Origin: Euborellia annulipes
Lineage: Eukaryota > Arthropoda > Insecta > Dermaptera > Anisolabididae
NCBI GenBank assembly: GCA_023213315.1
Contig: JAKCPI010031656.1
Location: forward strand, 93,401 to 157,400
Direction of reading: 5' to 3'
DNA length: 64,000 nt
Position 1 is the stretch's first letter; each line of letters starts with the position of its first letter. Shown here in pieces: positions 24,101 to 35,517 of the stretch. A model generated the notes under the pieces. It saw nothing but the letters and a program-made list of their open reading frames with translations, ran no database searches and had not been told where the DNA came from. Made by a program: the position numbers and the translations under genes.

Positions 24101-25239
24101 TTTGGATCTTAATGTCTAAGAACCTCATTGCATTATTTAGGTCGTATGTCGTGAAAAAGGCGTCAAATCAGATGACATCGTGCACGACTAAACCTTGGGA
24201 AGAGATTTTTTTTTTGTGATTTTACTTCACTTCATGTATTCATAATATTCCTATAAAACAAAATTTAATATGAATTTTATACAATGGTTGGCAACTTCTC
24301 AAAACTAAATTCAATACAAAATTAAAATGAGGATATTTCATTTCAAAGTTTCCAACAACGTCAAATCAAACAATATATAAGAATGTAATTTGAGCATAAA
24401 TTAATACGAGATGACTAATATTCTCTTTATTTTCTTTCTGTTTATAGTATAATTAAAATACGATTTGTACCAGTATAATGCCAGAACGACATGAACTAGT
24501 TTTCAATATCAACCTTTCAGTACAATCTGAGTTTATTTACATAAAACAACATCTACTCTTTTATCCTTGCAATTTTTTTAAATATCTTTTATCTTGTGAC
24601 CTCTTCCCTATTGTTTTTTACTTTTTTAATTTTAAGTTCACGATCGTGGAAAAGAAACTCATGCTATGATAGGTTGACTTTTAACTTCACTTTCTTCCTT
24701 GCTAATTCCTTTTTGGGCTTTATTCATAAATTTATTCGATCATTATGGTTAGACAGACTGCGAATCGCTGGAGGGAATATTAAAAAAAAAAAACAACGCA
24801 ATATAATAGAAATTTCATATTATTATTAAGATGACATACCAGGTAAAGATGCAAATTAAATTAAAAATCTGAGAATATTTCTCAACTTGTACAGATGCTT
24901 ACTTTAGGGTGCAAAAAAAAAGGGGGAATCCTTATATGCTGGAATTTATAGCAATAATTGAAAAATAGATATTGTAATAACAAATTTAAAGAAAAAGTTA
25001 TTTGTTATTATTAATATATTATATAATACTTCAAGCATGTTCTATTTAAAATGTTAAAATATTTTCCATATTTGAGTAAATTTAAATAGGGTGCAAAAAT
25101 CATTTAGAGAATAAATAAGTGACACAACTAGGGGGGGGGGGCGTTTAAAAGTCAGTCCCCAGGAGATAAAAAGTCCCTATTTAAGTAAAATTAATAAAAA
25201 ACACTAGGTGATATTTTTCTCCGAGTAAAAATTATTAAA
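21115..25239. other. Long AT-rich stretch with minor remnants
   Basis: A right-end-like hAT phrase GGCACAGTGGTTGAGAATCA lies at 21418-21440. The phrase GGTATATTAATATAAAATTT occurs twice, near 21647 and 22853. A run of T lies at about 23051-23070. I see no exon-like frame with splice sites and no complete element. Confidence 0.45.
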
Positions 25240-25462
25240 AATGATCGAGGGATACACACGCCCGCAGCAGGTCTGCATAGTGAACCTTTAGGGACACACA
25301 GGGATATAGCCACACGCCCGCACCAGGGACACACATTTTTCTTCTGGTCACTTTCGATCTACTGTGTGTGTCCCTGGTGCGGGCGTGTACCAGGTATATC
25401 CCTGTGTGTCCCTCAAGGTTCACTAGCAGACCTGCTGCGGGCGTGTGTATCCCTCGATCATT
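25240..25462. repeat. GC-rich long hairpin
   Basis: Arms 25240-25335 and 25363-25462 are inverted repeats around a loop of about 27 nt. The arms contain GATCGAGGGATACACACGCC and CCGCACCAGGGACACACA and are much richer in GC than the flanks. They differ by small insertions, so the copies have diverged. No target duplication is evident. It could be a foldback MITE or the template of a long hairpin RNA. Confidence 0.75.
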
Positions 25463-25880
25463 AATATAATACAAATACTAAGTAGTATAATCACAACGAT
25501 TGGAGCTTTTTTTTCAGAAAATCAAAAATAAGTACATTAGTAAAGTTCTAGTCCTTTTGGGCTGATTTTATTTAAAATCCTCGAGACTTCTACGAAATGT
25601 ATAATTAACTTAAGAAGGCCCGATACAATTTGAGCATCTAGTGATTTTTCGTTTTTGAGTTGTTAACCCACATTTTTTGAGATTTCACTTGAAATTTATT
25701 AAATTTATTGTGAAAAAATCTAAAATTCAAGCTAAAAAGGAAATCACCTCTTTTAATGGCAATTTTAAGAAAAGCAATAAAACAGGCATTTAAGCAACTC
25801 AATCTCTTTCTTAGAAATTTAGGTAAATATTTTGATATTTTTACAGGAATAGATAAGATCTTCGTAAAATTTAGCATTTT
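25463..25880. other. Family H-like remnant
   Basis: Around 25515-25570 the phrase AAGTACATTAGTAAAGTTCTAG is a diverged version of the H-family interior. The remainder is AT-rich and contains no gene. Confidence 0.5.
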
Positions 25881-26548
25881 TACTTTCTCGTACCCTATAT
25901 ATGAAATATATAGAGAGAGAAAGTATTGCGATCATGTCAAAAATTCGATGTCGAGATTTTGATGGATCTTCACGTTTTGAGGTCCCCTGAATCTAAAAAA
26001 GTGGTTTTCGCGACATGTTCTGTCGTCGTCTGTCTGTGTGTCTGTGTGTCTGTCTGTGAACAAAATATCTCAAGAACGAAAAGAGCTAGGAGGTTGAAAT
26101 TGTATATTTAAGTTAGGCACCCCCATGGGACGTGACACGAAGCTTTTGGACAAAATCGACCAAAAAGTACTAGTACTTTACTGATGCACTTTTTCAGTTT
26201 TTTTCGAATTTCTCTAAATTTGCTCCAACGATTTTTTTTTAAATTCAAAAATCAATTATTTTTTAGATTTGCTATAAAATGTATATTCTCATTTTGTCAT
26301 TGAAATCTTCTGAAGACCACTTTACTCTTGTACTCCATAGAAAAGATAGGAGAAATGGTTGCCATGCTAACAAAATATAAATATTTTCACATATAAATTT
26401 TACATCTTGAAAATCGAATGTACCGTACTGTCGGAAACTAAATACATGTCGACACAAAAAATCTGGTGTGACAAGCACAGTACACAACTTTCGATTACCG
26501 AAGGTAAGAGAAAGTTGTGTGCTGTGCGTAAGTCACACCAGATTTTTT
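25881..26548. mobile_element. Family H element, complete
   Basis: It runs from a TACTTTCTC...GAGAAAGTA hairpin (25881-25923) to a TCTGGTGTGAC...GTCACACCAGA hairpin ending at 26548. Between lie GATTTTGATGGATCTTCACG, a short TGTC/TGTG microsatellite at 26022-26058 and the AAGTACTAGTACTTTACTGA phrase. It is in the opposite orientation to the copies at 4788 and 35518. Confidence 0.8.
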
Positions 26549-28329
26549 ATCAATAAATTTAATGAATATCAAATAAAATATCAAAAAATGGGGATTCCCA
26601 TTAATAAGTCAAAAACGAAAAAACTCTCGTTACTCAAATTTTGCACTTAAGCTAACTATCAATTTCGTAGTCATCTCAAGAATTTTGAATAAAATCGGAC
26701 AAAGAGTACTAGTTTTTTACTAATATACTTTTTTTTTAATTTCTCAAAATTTACTCTATCGATTTTGAAACATATCACTTAGTGTTTATCATTAATTTTG
26801 GCTTTCGAAACTTTCTGGGTTATCACATTAAGAAATTTTTGCTATTGTTTTAAATACCAGTATTATTAACCAGAAAACTACCAAAAGTTCCTGCTTAATG
26901 CCAAATAGAAATAATCGAAAATGAAAAAATAAAACCCGCCATCCTCCACAGACAAATCCTGGTTGCGCCACTGAATTGAATAATAATGTTGAGGTGTGAT
27001 CCGATTATTATCGAAGACGCCTTGTCCAATTCCGGTATATTAGTGAGTGGGTGAGTTTGGTTGCCTACCTTCCAGTAATAAAAAAACGAACCATCTTGGA
27101 CTCGGGTAATTTCCTTTTTTAAATTCTACTTGAAAAGCCTAGGAGCCATTTAAATATTACATAAGCAGCTTAAGGGGTATAGCATTTGCTTACTTTTGCT
27201 GACAAGGGGATGTTAAGCTTTTTCAAGCAGTCGAATTTTCAAGTAATTGCTTATACAAGTATTTATAATACTATCTAAACAAAATAAATAAAAAGGAAAT
27301 CTCGATTTGGAATATATCGCATAAAAATTTGATATTACAAAAGATAAATAAAAAGATATAAGGGATGCAAAAAAAGAGCCAGACTGAATTTCAAGTAATA
27401 GAAAAAAGATCCTCGCATAAATATCGAATTGCTATCTTCCAGATTCTATTTATAGATAAAAGAAACTAGTAGTAAATAAATCTCTTTTGAGAGAGACTTT
27501 TGTTTTACTCATCCTTTTCTTCTTTCATAATTTTTTTACTTCTTTTTCACCACCTTTTAGTTATCTTAATTAAATAAGGGGAAACGGGAAGCAATCCCTA
27601 ATCCATGCAATCCATGAAGCGAGACCTCCATGCTTAAATAAGGTGATTCTCCAACGTTTTATTTATTATTTATGAGTATCGCTCGCCTATTTATTCTTCC
27701 TTTCAAACAAAAAAAGAAACAGCAAAAAGAGAAAGAAAATAATCCAAAGCAAATAAAATAATAATGTTTTGACATTACGAGCACTTTGTATTATGCACAG
27801 TACCATATGACGATCAGAGACGTCGTAAATGCTAAAAATTTATTACGAACAAACCTAAATATATTATATTCTTTGTACTTTTATTTACTTTGGAAATTAA
27901 TTTATTTGATATCAAACCAGATGGATTCAGCCTCATCGAGTCCCAAATGTTCAAAATCAGATATTCTTTTGTTCCTTTCCAATCTCAAATTATTTATTCC
28001 ATCTTCCATAAATGCATTGCAGTTTCCAGTGAAGTCAAAATAAAATATCCTTTAAGTTTATTCCGTTTCCCTTCCTATTAATTTATTAAAAGAGAGACAG
28101 ATACGCTTATATGAAAGAGATGGATCAAGGACTCTTTGGTCCAATTAAACGCCTGTCCCATTTATTTCTTAAAAAAATTTGACATAAAAAAGAGACAAAA
28201 ATTGAACTGTTTAAAGATCATACTAGTCTATATTTTAAGAGAGGTCCTGTGATCCTCTGATTAAAATTCATTCATTTAATTATAAAATTATAATGAATAA
28301 AGTTTTCCGGTGACCGATGTACTCAAAGA
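26549..28329. other. AT-rich stretch with H and hAT remnants
   Basis: 26600-26800 is a diverged H-family interior (ACAAAGAGTACTAG). TCCTGGTTGCGCCACTG at 26957-26973 is one end of a CAGTGGCGCAACCAGG hAT element with no visible partner. Frames at 27786-28081 resemble no family. Confidence 0.45.
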
Positions 28330-28514
28330 ATTTTTTTTTTTTTTTTTTTATTAAGGTCTTTTTCGGCATTGAAGGCCATTTAGACCCCGTCTCTATTTAT
28401 TTGAAATGGCTCGGTAGCCAGTTGAAATAATTTGTCGCATGAGATGGGATGCGAACCCGCGACCCTTGGTACAGAAGGCCAGCACGCTAACACCTACACC
28501 AAGGCCCGAGGGCA
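28330..28514 (-). mobile_element. tRNA-derived SINE, family C
   Basis: Read on the minus strand: TGCCCTCGGGCCTTGGTGTA head with an A-box-like TGGTGTAGGTG, B-box GGTTCGCATCC, an AT-rich middle, then the tail GTCTAAATGGCCTTCAATGC and an A-run (T-run at 28331-28349 on the + strand). The tail is shared with family B. Related copies: 34869 (+) and 52832 (-), with a head fragment at 44315 (-). Confidence 0.85.
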
Positions 28515-28887
28515 AAAATATTTTCAATCTCTAGAGTAAATTCGATTAATTTGATTGTTATATATACAGAGTATATATTGAATATTAATATATACGGTAG
28601 TGTATTCATTTGATATTGATTTACTTATCAATTTTCCTTTTTATGAAAAGTTGGCATTCCTATGGACAAATTTTTCAAGCCTCTTCAACGGAGATTTGGT
28701 TAACTGACTCTTCATTAACGTTATCTTCTCTAAAAGGGTGGGAAAGTAAATACTCCGACACTCGGCAATTATATAGTTTGGAAATTTAATTTCCAAAACG
28801 ATAAATAGCTGGAGAAAGATCTCCCATCTGATGAGCATTGTTACACATAGATGATTAATGCAAAATATATATACTTTATTGACACAT

Positions 28888-28934
28888 ATTGGGCCTGAAG
28901 ATGGCCTCTATCGAGTCCGAAACGTCGGCCCAAT
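28888..28934 (+). ncRNA. Hammerhead ribozyme, intact core, stem I bulge
   Basis: Stem I strand ATTGGGC, core CTGAAGA (28895-28901), extra T, stem II GGCCTC...GAGTCC with one C-T mismatch, GAAA (28919-28922), C-GTC and GGCCCAAT. The 3' strand has one extra G near the cleavage site (after 28926) that must bulge, which may weaken it. A TTGGCTGCCAG box follows about 32 nt later, as in sister elements. No inverted partner was seen. Confidence 0.68.
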
Positions 28935-29096
28935 AAATGATTTAAAGAAAAAAAATTTGGCTGCCAGTCTCTGCTTTCGCAACCGTCCCTTGATGCAATT
29001 CAACAGCCACAACTACAATATTGAAAGTATGTGCAAAATAAAATGATGTGAGTATGGTCCGTGAAACCTGAGATAAAATTAAATATAGATATAATT

Positions 29097-29356
29097 CAAG
29101 GGCGGATACAAGAGGGGAGGTAAAGGGGTAATTACCCCCCCCCCGAGATTTGAAAAAAATACTTTTTTTTTGAAAAAAAATTTATTTTTAATGTAAAATT
29201 TTAAAAATTAATACTTAAAAATTTGATTTGTATTTGCAAACAAGTACAGAATGCGCCTTTAAATTACCGAAATTAAGAAAAAATTGTGTGCTGTGCGACC
29301 AGTCACACCAGATTACCCCCCCCCCCCCCCGAGAAACACCTCTGGATCCGCCCTTG
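29097..29356. mobile_element. 260-bp hAT MITE, copy 2
   Basis: Same ends (CAAGGGCGGATAC and GGATCCGCCCTTG), C-runs and CAGTCACACCAGA phrase as the copy at 7136. The flanks ATATAATT and ATATAGAT match at 6 of 8 positions, so the target duplication has decayed. Confidence 0.88.
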
Positions 29357-32200
29357 ATATAGATTTATAATAAGTTACAAGAATAAAAACTTTTAATAAA
29401 TAAGTATTATTCTGCTAGAATTAAAGTTTTACTTGGTAGTAAGTTATTAATTTTTTTTTCCAAAAGTTGTGTAAAGGGCTTATAATTAAGGAGATCTTTC
29501 CATTTATCTCTAGGTTAGCCATAAAATTTTTTAAATCGTTTTCGAGTTGGAATAAACCGACTATCGTATCGGATATGAAGCAAGGCCAAGCACGGCTGAT
29601 TCTTGGATAGGTGCCGAACAGGAACAAGGACGTTGGCTGTAATAAATTTTCAACAAAATATCGTCAAAAATATAATTAATGAATAGTTCCCGGACATGTT
29701 AAAAGCTATTTCAAATAAAAATGTTATATACCTAATTTCGGAGCAAATTCAAACCTGTGATTTGCTTCGAGATTTATAGGTATAATTAAAAATAATTTAT
29801 TTATTAAAAAATAAAAAGGCTATTTTTCAAAATTAAAATTGTATTAAATTTAATGCTAAACCGGATTAATCCAAAATAGAATAAATATTTTAAAACCTGA
29901 ACACCCCTAGAAATAAATAAATTTAACCAAGTTGATATTTTCAAATAATAAGAGTTATTATGTTTATTTTTGATAGTACCCGGAGGTCAAACTCAGGATC
30001 TCCAGCCAATCAAACAAAATCTTGCTAGTCTGAAGATGGATCTAATCTAGGACCAAAACTCCATTCTGGATCAATAAATATATTTTCGCATTTTTACTTT
30101 TCTTTAATAAATTTATATCAATATTTATTTCTTCTGTACTTCCAGTGCTGTTCAGAGCTATTATATGATCTGATGTCTAGATAAATGGACCAATCTTAAT
30201 GAAATTAGGCTCAAAAGAATGAATTATGACCAAAGAGATTAGAAAAAGTTCATATATCCGACTTATTTCAATTGTGGGATGAGTTAAAAGGTCTCTTGAG
30301 ATCAACTGAGAATCAAAAGGTGATGAATTTTTCTTGAAATAAATAAGGAAAAAACTGCATTCGTAAACAACCATTTATAATCGGTCTCTCAGAGTTCATA
30401 TCAATCTTCTGGGGGTTTACATTTTGAATGATTTAGATCTTAAAGAAACTCACTATTTATACCAGGGGTGGCCAACCCAAATGATCTTAAATGCGTCAAA
30501 ACTCCGCGGGCCTCATATCATTACTATAATATAAGGCGCTAGCCACTGATTTACGTTTTATGTGCCTGTCTACCACTCTCTCAGCCGCCGAAGGCGGACT
30601 TTGCCACTTGAAAATTATATATCCCCATTTTAGATTTAGACCCTCTAATGACATTTTTTGGGATGAAAAATTGAAACATCATGAGTTATTATTATTTTGA
30701 CAGGGCCGGGTAAAATCATGGTAACTAGAGGGTGCCGGGAGGGGGCGGCCCCCAGAAGACTCGTGCCCCTCCCCCCAGAAAGCTCACTGCCCCCCAAAAA
30801 ATTGAGAAAATATGGGGCTTTCCAGGCCCCCCAGAGGATAGCTGGTCCTATGGCCCCCCCCAGCCAAATTCTCTAGTTACGCCCAATACTAAGTATTTAA
30901 AATACAAAATATAATAGCAGTCATTTTTATAAGTAGCCTGTCGCCACCAAATTCTTGGGACAATTTCACATCTTTACAGATGCAAATGATACTCATTATA
31001 ATAATGTTAAATTGAATGTTAGGTTCGAAGCCGTGTATCTTAACATCATTAAAAAAAAAAAGTTTAAATATTGAATCTGATCTAAGTATTTGGAATACCA
31101 ATACTTAGAACTTTGAAATACAAATTAGAAATGTATTTCAATTCCAGTATTTGCCCAGCCATTATAAAATAAATATTTTTGAAAAAAGGAGATTATCTGT
31201 TCAAGGCAGGTTCAATATTCAAGGCGGGGTTGTACACCCCTGAAATATACCATAAATGGGATAATCAACTAAAAGATTGTATTAAGTTTTATTTACCCAT
31301 AATCTTTGAGGGATGGATTTTCACTTTCTGATTTCTATATATAATATCTTTTTTTAAGTCTTCTCGGCATCTTAGGCCATGTAAACTTTAACGATATTCA
31401 TTATTTAAATACGATATGTGTGAGGGTCCAAGCACATTTATTTATACCTTTAGGCATCCAAATTTAATGATTTAAATAAATATTCATTTTGATTGTCTGA
31501 GTTCCAAACCCTTTAAGATTATAAATTGACATATATCTCTAACTTCACGGCCACTGTGGTCACCAATCTCTTTCTCCTAAAATATTGTATATTATTCTTC
31601 TTTGCTAAATAATAGTCTATATTAGGAATTCATATTTATATTTAAATTTAGAACAATTTATTATTCTTTATATCATAGACTTATTAAAAATCTGCTGACG
31701 GCAAATCTCCCTTACCATGTGGTATAGCGAAATGACAATTCATATACTGTGCCTTTTTTTTCTATATTCATAAATTATCATCTTTAATGGTGTTTATAAA
31801 TCCTTATTAACACAAGTGGCTAGAGAACGGTGAGAAAAAATTTCAAGATCCGCCTAATTATACTAAAAATAGACTCAGTTCCCATATACAGTATAAAAAT
31901 AAATATAATTATCAATTAATTTTGAGAAAAAAAAAATGAATTCACTTATGAATAATAAATATCGCCTACTGTTTTTTTTTTTAATTCATTCATTCACAAA
32001 AAATATTTATAAATACATAATAGGAGAGAGTGGGGGTGGCATTGACGCGGAATGTTCAGTATCATTGTATTCCTGGAACTTTGATTCACAAACGAATATA
32101 AACATTCGTTTAGGCATGTGTGTGTCATCGAACGTAGTAGTAAAAGATGTAGTAAAAGTAAAGCAAAGCGAGAGGGGGATATACTTAGGCAGAGGCTGGC
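29357..32200. other. AT-rich stretch upstream of the candidate TIMP promoter
   Basis: Contains hAT-like remnants: CAGGGGTGGCCAACCCAAAT at 30462-30482, a GCCGCCGAAGGCGGAC palindrome at about 30583, and 30705-30890 with C-runs ending CTAGTTACGCCCAATA. A family B/C SINE tail fragment (minus) lies at 31349-31386. No gene is recognised; the frame at 31936-32205 overlaps the candidate promoter and has no homology I know. Confidence 0.45.
30021..30080 (+). ncRNA. Decayed hammerhead ribozyme remnant
   Basis: Core CTGAAGA (30030-30036) is kept, but the GAAA position reads AAAA, and stem II is only partly complementary. It is probably a dead copy of the family. Confidence 0.45.
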
Positions 32201-32237
32201 TATAAGACGTCGGCGACGAGCCGCCTGCGCTTCAGTC
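32201..32237 (+). promoter_or_regulatory. Candidate TATA-initiator promoter (TIMP)
   Basis: TATAAGA at 32201-32207 lies 33 bp upstream of a perfect arthropod initiator TCAGTC (32232-32237, start at A 32234). The stretch between is locally GC-rich and includes GACGTCGGCGACGAGCC, a CRE-like half palindrome. It is on the same strand as TIMP, and the next downstream splice acceptor that I recognise belongs to the TIMP start-codon exon at 43047. Assignment to TIMP is inferred; a promoter for an unseen gene or noncoding RNA is possible. Confidence 0.5.
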
Positions 32238-32278
32238 TCTTGATTTCAGGCTTGCCTTCAGCATCCAGTCAGTTCAGT
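32234..32278 (+). other. Candidate noncoding first exon of TIMP
   Basis: From the predicted start at 32234, 45 nt lead to a strong splice donor, CAGT|GTGAGT (intron starts 32279). There is no ATG in this exon, so it would be 5' untranslated. The need for an upstream exon comes from the acceptor-like TTGATTTTCAG directly before the start-codon exon. Joining to 43047 would remove an intron of about 10.8 kb. RNA evidence is absent. Confidence 0.45.
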
Positions 32279-32284
32279 GTGAGT

Positions 32285-33205
32285 GCTGCATTGTTTTTTT
32301 TTTTCTCTCTGGTTGAGTTATATATCTCTCTTTCGTGGTGTGTGTCTCGTTAACGTGTCGTTGTTTCCCATGCCGTTGTCCCCCCCCCTCCCACTGCCCC
32401 GGCTCCCTACCTCTTAATGAGGCCGTGTCTTCATTTTTATGGACTCGATCACCAATTTTATTTAGATCTTTGTTATTTTTCTTTAGTTAACTGACATATA
32501 AATTACTAAAAAAAAAAACAATTAAGAATATTTAATGTAAATTAGTTTTTACCTTATTTACTTTTTTTTTTTATAATCGTAAATATTTCGAATTTTATCA
32601 GAAATTTCAAGTTTAAGTGGTTTAGAGAGTAAAAAAAAAATTGTGTTTGTTTCAGTGACTATTGCTTGTTATTTATATCGAAATAAAAACGGGAATTTCT
32701 TCATAAATTAAAAACCCTTTGCTGTTAAAATTTTATTTTTATTTTTATTTTCAATAAGAAATTTTTATTTAAGGTTTTTTTTAAGAAAGTGCAAATCTTC
32801 AATCGAAGTCTTTTTTTTATATTTTTCGACATCTGAGGTCCGTCCTTATTTTTAAAAAAATAATTAGGCCAATCTATGATGGTTAGTCAGAGGAAGAATT
32901 AAAAAAAAAAAAAAAAATTAAGCCAATATTATTTAGAAAATTTTTTTTCGATAGGGACTAGAGTCTAGAGGTGACGTATGTTTGTAATGAAAAAATTTTA
33001 ATATTTAGAATAATTTGACATTTAAAAGACTTTTTTTGATGCCTAGAGATTAATCATTCGTAAATAAGTATTTTAAATTTGATAAGATGGCTGATGCAGT
33101 CCAAATTTATACAGATAAAATAAGGAAACTAGAGTTCTCTTTCTTGGACATAAAAATGACAGTAAGTCTTCGGTTTTTTATTTTCCGAGTTCTGATGATG
33201 GCTCT
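32285..33205. other. AT-rich, probable TIMP intron
   Basis: T-runs, a C-run at 32381-32388 and A-runs, no complete element and no exon-like frame. Confidence 0.4.
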
Positions 33206-33213
33206 CAGGTGCC

Positions 33214-33566
33214 CATAGGCGCAACCAGGGGGGTTTTTAGGGTTTTAACCCCCCCCCCCCCCAGGAGATTAAAAAAAATCAAAATATATATATTACAAAT
33301 AGAAAAGAAAAAGTATAATCATTTCGGTTCCGCAAAAGAGGAAATATTCCGCGGGCGGCGCATGGAAAAAAATTTGGTTCCGCGGGGCGGCAAAAATTTA
33401 GCGTCTCTAAAAAAAAAGGTAAAATATTTTTACGGACTCGAAAAAATTTCCCTGCAAGGCAAAAAAACTTCGGTTCTGCGAAAAAAAAATTTTTCACAGA
33501 AAAATATTTGAGATCAGCCCCCCCCCCGGAAACCCCCCCCAGGAGCAAATCCTGGTTGCGCCACTG
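33214..33566. mobile_element. hAT-type MITE
   Basis: Ends CATAGGCGCAACCAGG and CCTGGTTGCGCCACTG form TIRs matching at 14 of 16 positions, flanked by a perfect 8-bp duplication CAGGTGCC (33206-33213 and 33567-33574). G- and C-runs lie just inside each end. Overlapping frames of about 100 codons on both strands are products of this low-complexity interior. Confidence 0.9.
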
Positions 33567-33624
33567 CAGGTGCCGAAACATGTTAGTGCACCTGTAAACC
33601 AATAAATAAACATTCTTGAAAATT

Positions 33625-33944
33625 TAATTAAAACACCACCATTACGCTGTCTTTTCGGCAAGGATGCAGGGAGGAAAAACAAAAAACAAGATTTTTCTAT
33701 TTTTCTCCCGAATTGAGCTTTTATTCCTTTATAATGTCTTTACCCTAATGTTGAAATTGTAAACTATTATAAATATTTTTGTTAACATTATGATTTTTTC
33801 AGTTTCCTCTGAAGAAGAAGAGCCTTTGAGCCTTCGAAATATCAGGAATAAAAGCTCAATTGGGGAGAAAATAGAAAAATCTTGTTTTTTCTTTTTCCTC
33901 CCTGCATCCTTGCCGAAAAGACCGTAATGGTGGTGTTTTAATTA
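33625..33944. mobile_element. Foldback hammerhead element, one arm ending at the cleavage site
   Basis: Left arm 33625-33728 and right arm 33844-33944 are inverted repeats (about 100 bp). The right arm begins at the first nucleotide after the predicted cleavage site of the ribozyme at 33804-33848. The left arm has no ribozyme: its similarity stops at exactly the same nucleotide. This is what would be expected if an RNA cleaved by the ribozyme had been copied into DNA. Confidence 0.75.
33804..33848 (+). ncRNA. Hammerhead ribozyme, intact core
   Basis: Stem I TTCCT, core CTGAAGA (33809-33815), extra A, stem II GAAG...CTTC (perfect), GAAA (33836-33839), TATC with cleavage after C 33843, and AGGAA closing stem I. 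All invariant core positions are present; stem III is loopless (AT/AT). It lies in the sense strand of the probable first TIMP intron. Confidence 0.8.
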
Positions 33945-34597
33945 TATATTAATATGTTTCTCGGCATCACTCAGTAATTCTTGAAAATTATTCGTTTTTG
34001 ATCATAATACCGAAGACATACTGTCACTTTTATATTCAAGAAAGGAAACACTAGTTTCCTTATTTTATAAGTATTTTAAAATTTTGGAAGCTATGTTTTA
34101 TATCAATATCTTGATATGAACAAATTTGAGATTAGATCTTTTGAAAGAATGATGGATTATTTTCTTTTTAAAATAAAATTTCATTTAACAAATTTCGCAT
34201 TATTAAGATTGTTTCGTCTTCTTCAGAGAGCTTTGAAAATGTTTATTCCGCCTTGAAGACAGGCAGACAACTTGCCTCTGAACCAGGTAATTGATAGATC
34301 TCTGTTGAAATTACATATTATAATAATTTAAATTCAATTAACTTTTGAGTTTTTTTATTAATATCTTCTTAATTTTCAACCAAGAATGCAATTAACATCC
34401 GAAAATTCAACTAAAAAATGCTACTGAAATATCCTGATATTTTTCACACACTTACATAGTAAAGAGTTTTAATGCCCGGATATATCTAAATGAATAAAAA
34501 TATATTTTTTATTTGTTTATTTTATTTGCTTTCATCTCTAAATTAACGCCTTGTTCATAAATAAATTTTTTTTGGAACTGCTACTGTTATCTTATCC
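33945..34597. other. No recognised feature
   Basis: AT-rich. At 34206-34222 the minus strand reads CTGAAGAAGACGAAAC, a hammerhead-like core with almost no stem II, probably a deleted remnant. Confidence 0.45.
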
Positions 34598-34735
34598 TAG
34601 AGGTAGAAGGCTCGCTTTTCGTTCTCGGGGTTAGAGCTTTCCCGTCCTGAGCGACAAATTGTATTGGCTGCCAATAAGGATGGGATATAAATGACCTAAG
34701 ATATCTAAAAGAAATAAAAAAAATTATTTAAATAA
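34598..34735 (+). mobile_element. SINE family B, diverged
   Basis: A B-type head (AGAGGTAGAAGGCTCGC, GGGGTTAGAGCTTTCCCGTC), then GGATGGGATATAAATGACCT as a diverged shared tail and an A-rich end. The B-box has decayed, so it is unlikely to be transcribed by Pol III. Confidence 0.6.
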
Positions 34736-34868
34736 TTTTTTACTAGTAAGACGATTCAATAGTAAAATTATTTTTTATAAACATTTGTAGATTTTTCGTA
34801 TGAAGTAGCTATTAGATAATTAAACAATGGCTTAGTCTGGAATAGTGAATGATATTTTAATTATTTTT

Positions 34869-34985
34869 GCCCTCGGGCCTGGGTGCAGTTGCAATGTGCT
34901 GGCCTTCTATACCAAGGGTCGCGGGTTCGGGTCCCAAGCAGTCCGATGATTTTATTTAAGCCATTTGGATACCAAAAGAAAAAAA
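34869..34985 (+). mobile_element. SINE family C, 3' part altered
   Basis: TGCCCTCGGGCCTGGGTGCA head and a B-box-like GGTTCGGGTCC preceded by AAGGGTCGCG, as in the other C copies. The middle is shortened and the tail reads GCCATTTGGATACCAAAAG, a diverged form of the shared B/C tail. Confidence 0.7.
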
Positions 34986-35517
34986 GTGTGTGTGAGAGTG
35001 TATGGAAAAAAAATGTGAGTGTTAAAAAAAAAATTTAATTATTTATTTTCTCTTCCTAAAATCATAGTAATAGAAAAGAGCAAAATTTCCGAGCGTAGAA
35101 AATAATTGCATAATAATATTAATATTAAATTATGCGAACTTAAGAGACATTATTCATTATTTAGTTAAAAATTTTATTAATAGTTAATCATGATTAATCA
35201 CCAAATATAGCTATAAATATATCAGTGATTGGGAAATTTTGACAGTTTGCACAATGATTAATTAAAGGGTGGTTAAAAATAAAGTCGACTTAACAAAGTT
35301 ACTTGGATATAAGTATAGAAATTCTCAGCATAGCCTAAAAGTGAATAATGCTTGAAATGCGCAGACATGCAGTCTAAATTCTTTTGATTTCTGGGATGCG
35401 ATTTATTTATTTTACGTAGCGTGTATCTTAAAACATCATCTAAAATTTCTTTTAAAGATTCTTAAAATAGATCATACTATATCACATTACTAAAGATCGG
35501 AAAAAAGCACAAAAATA

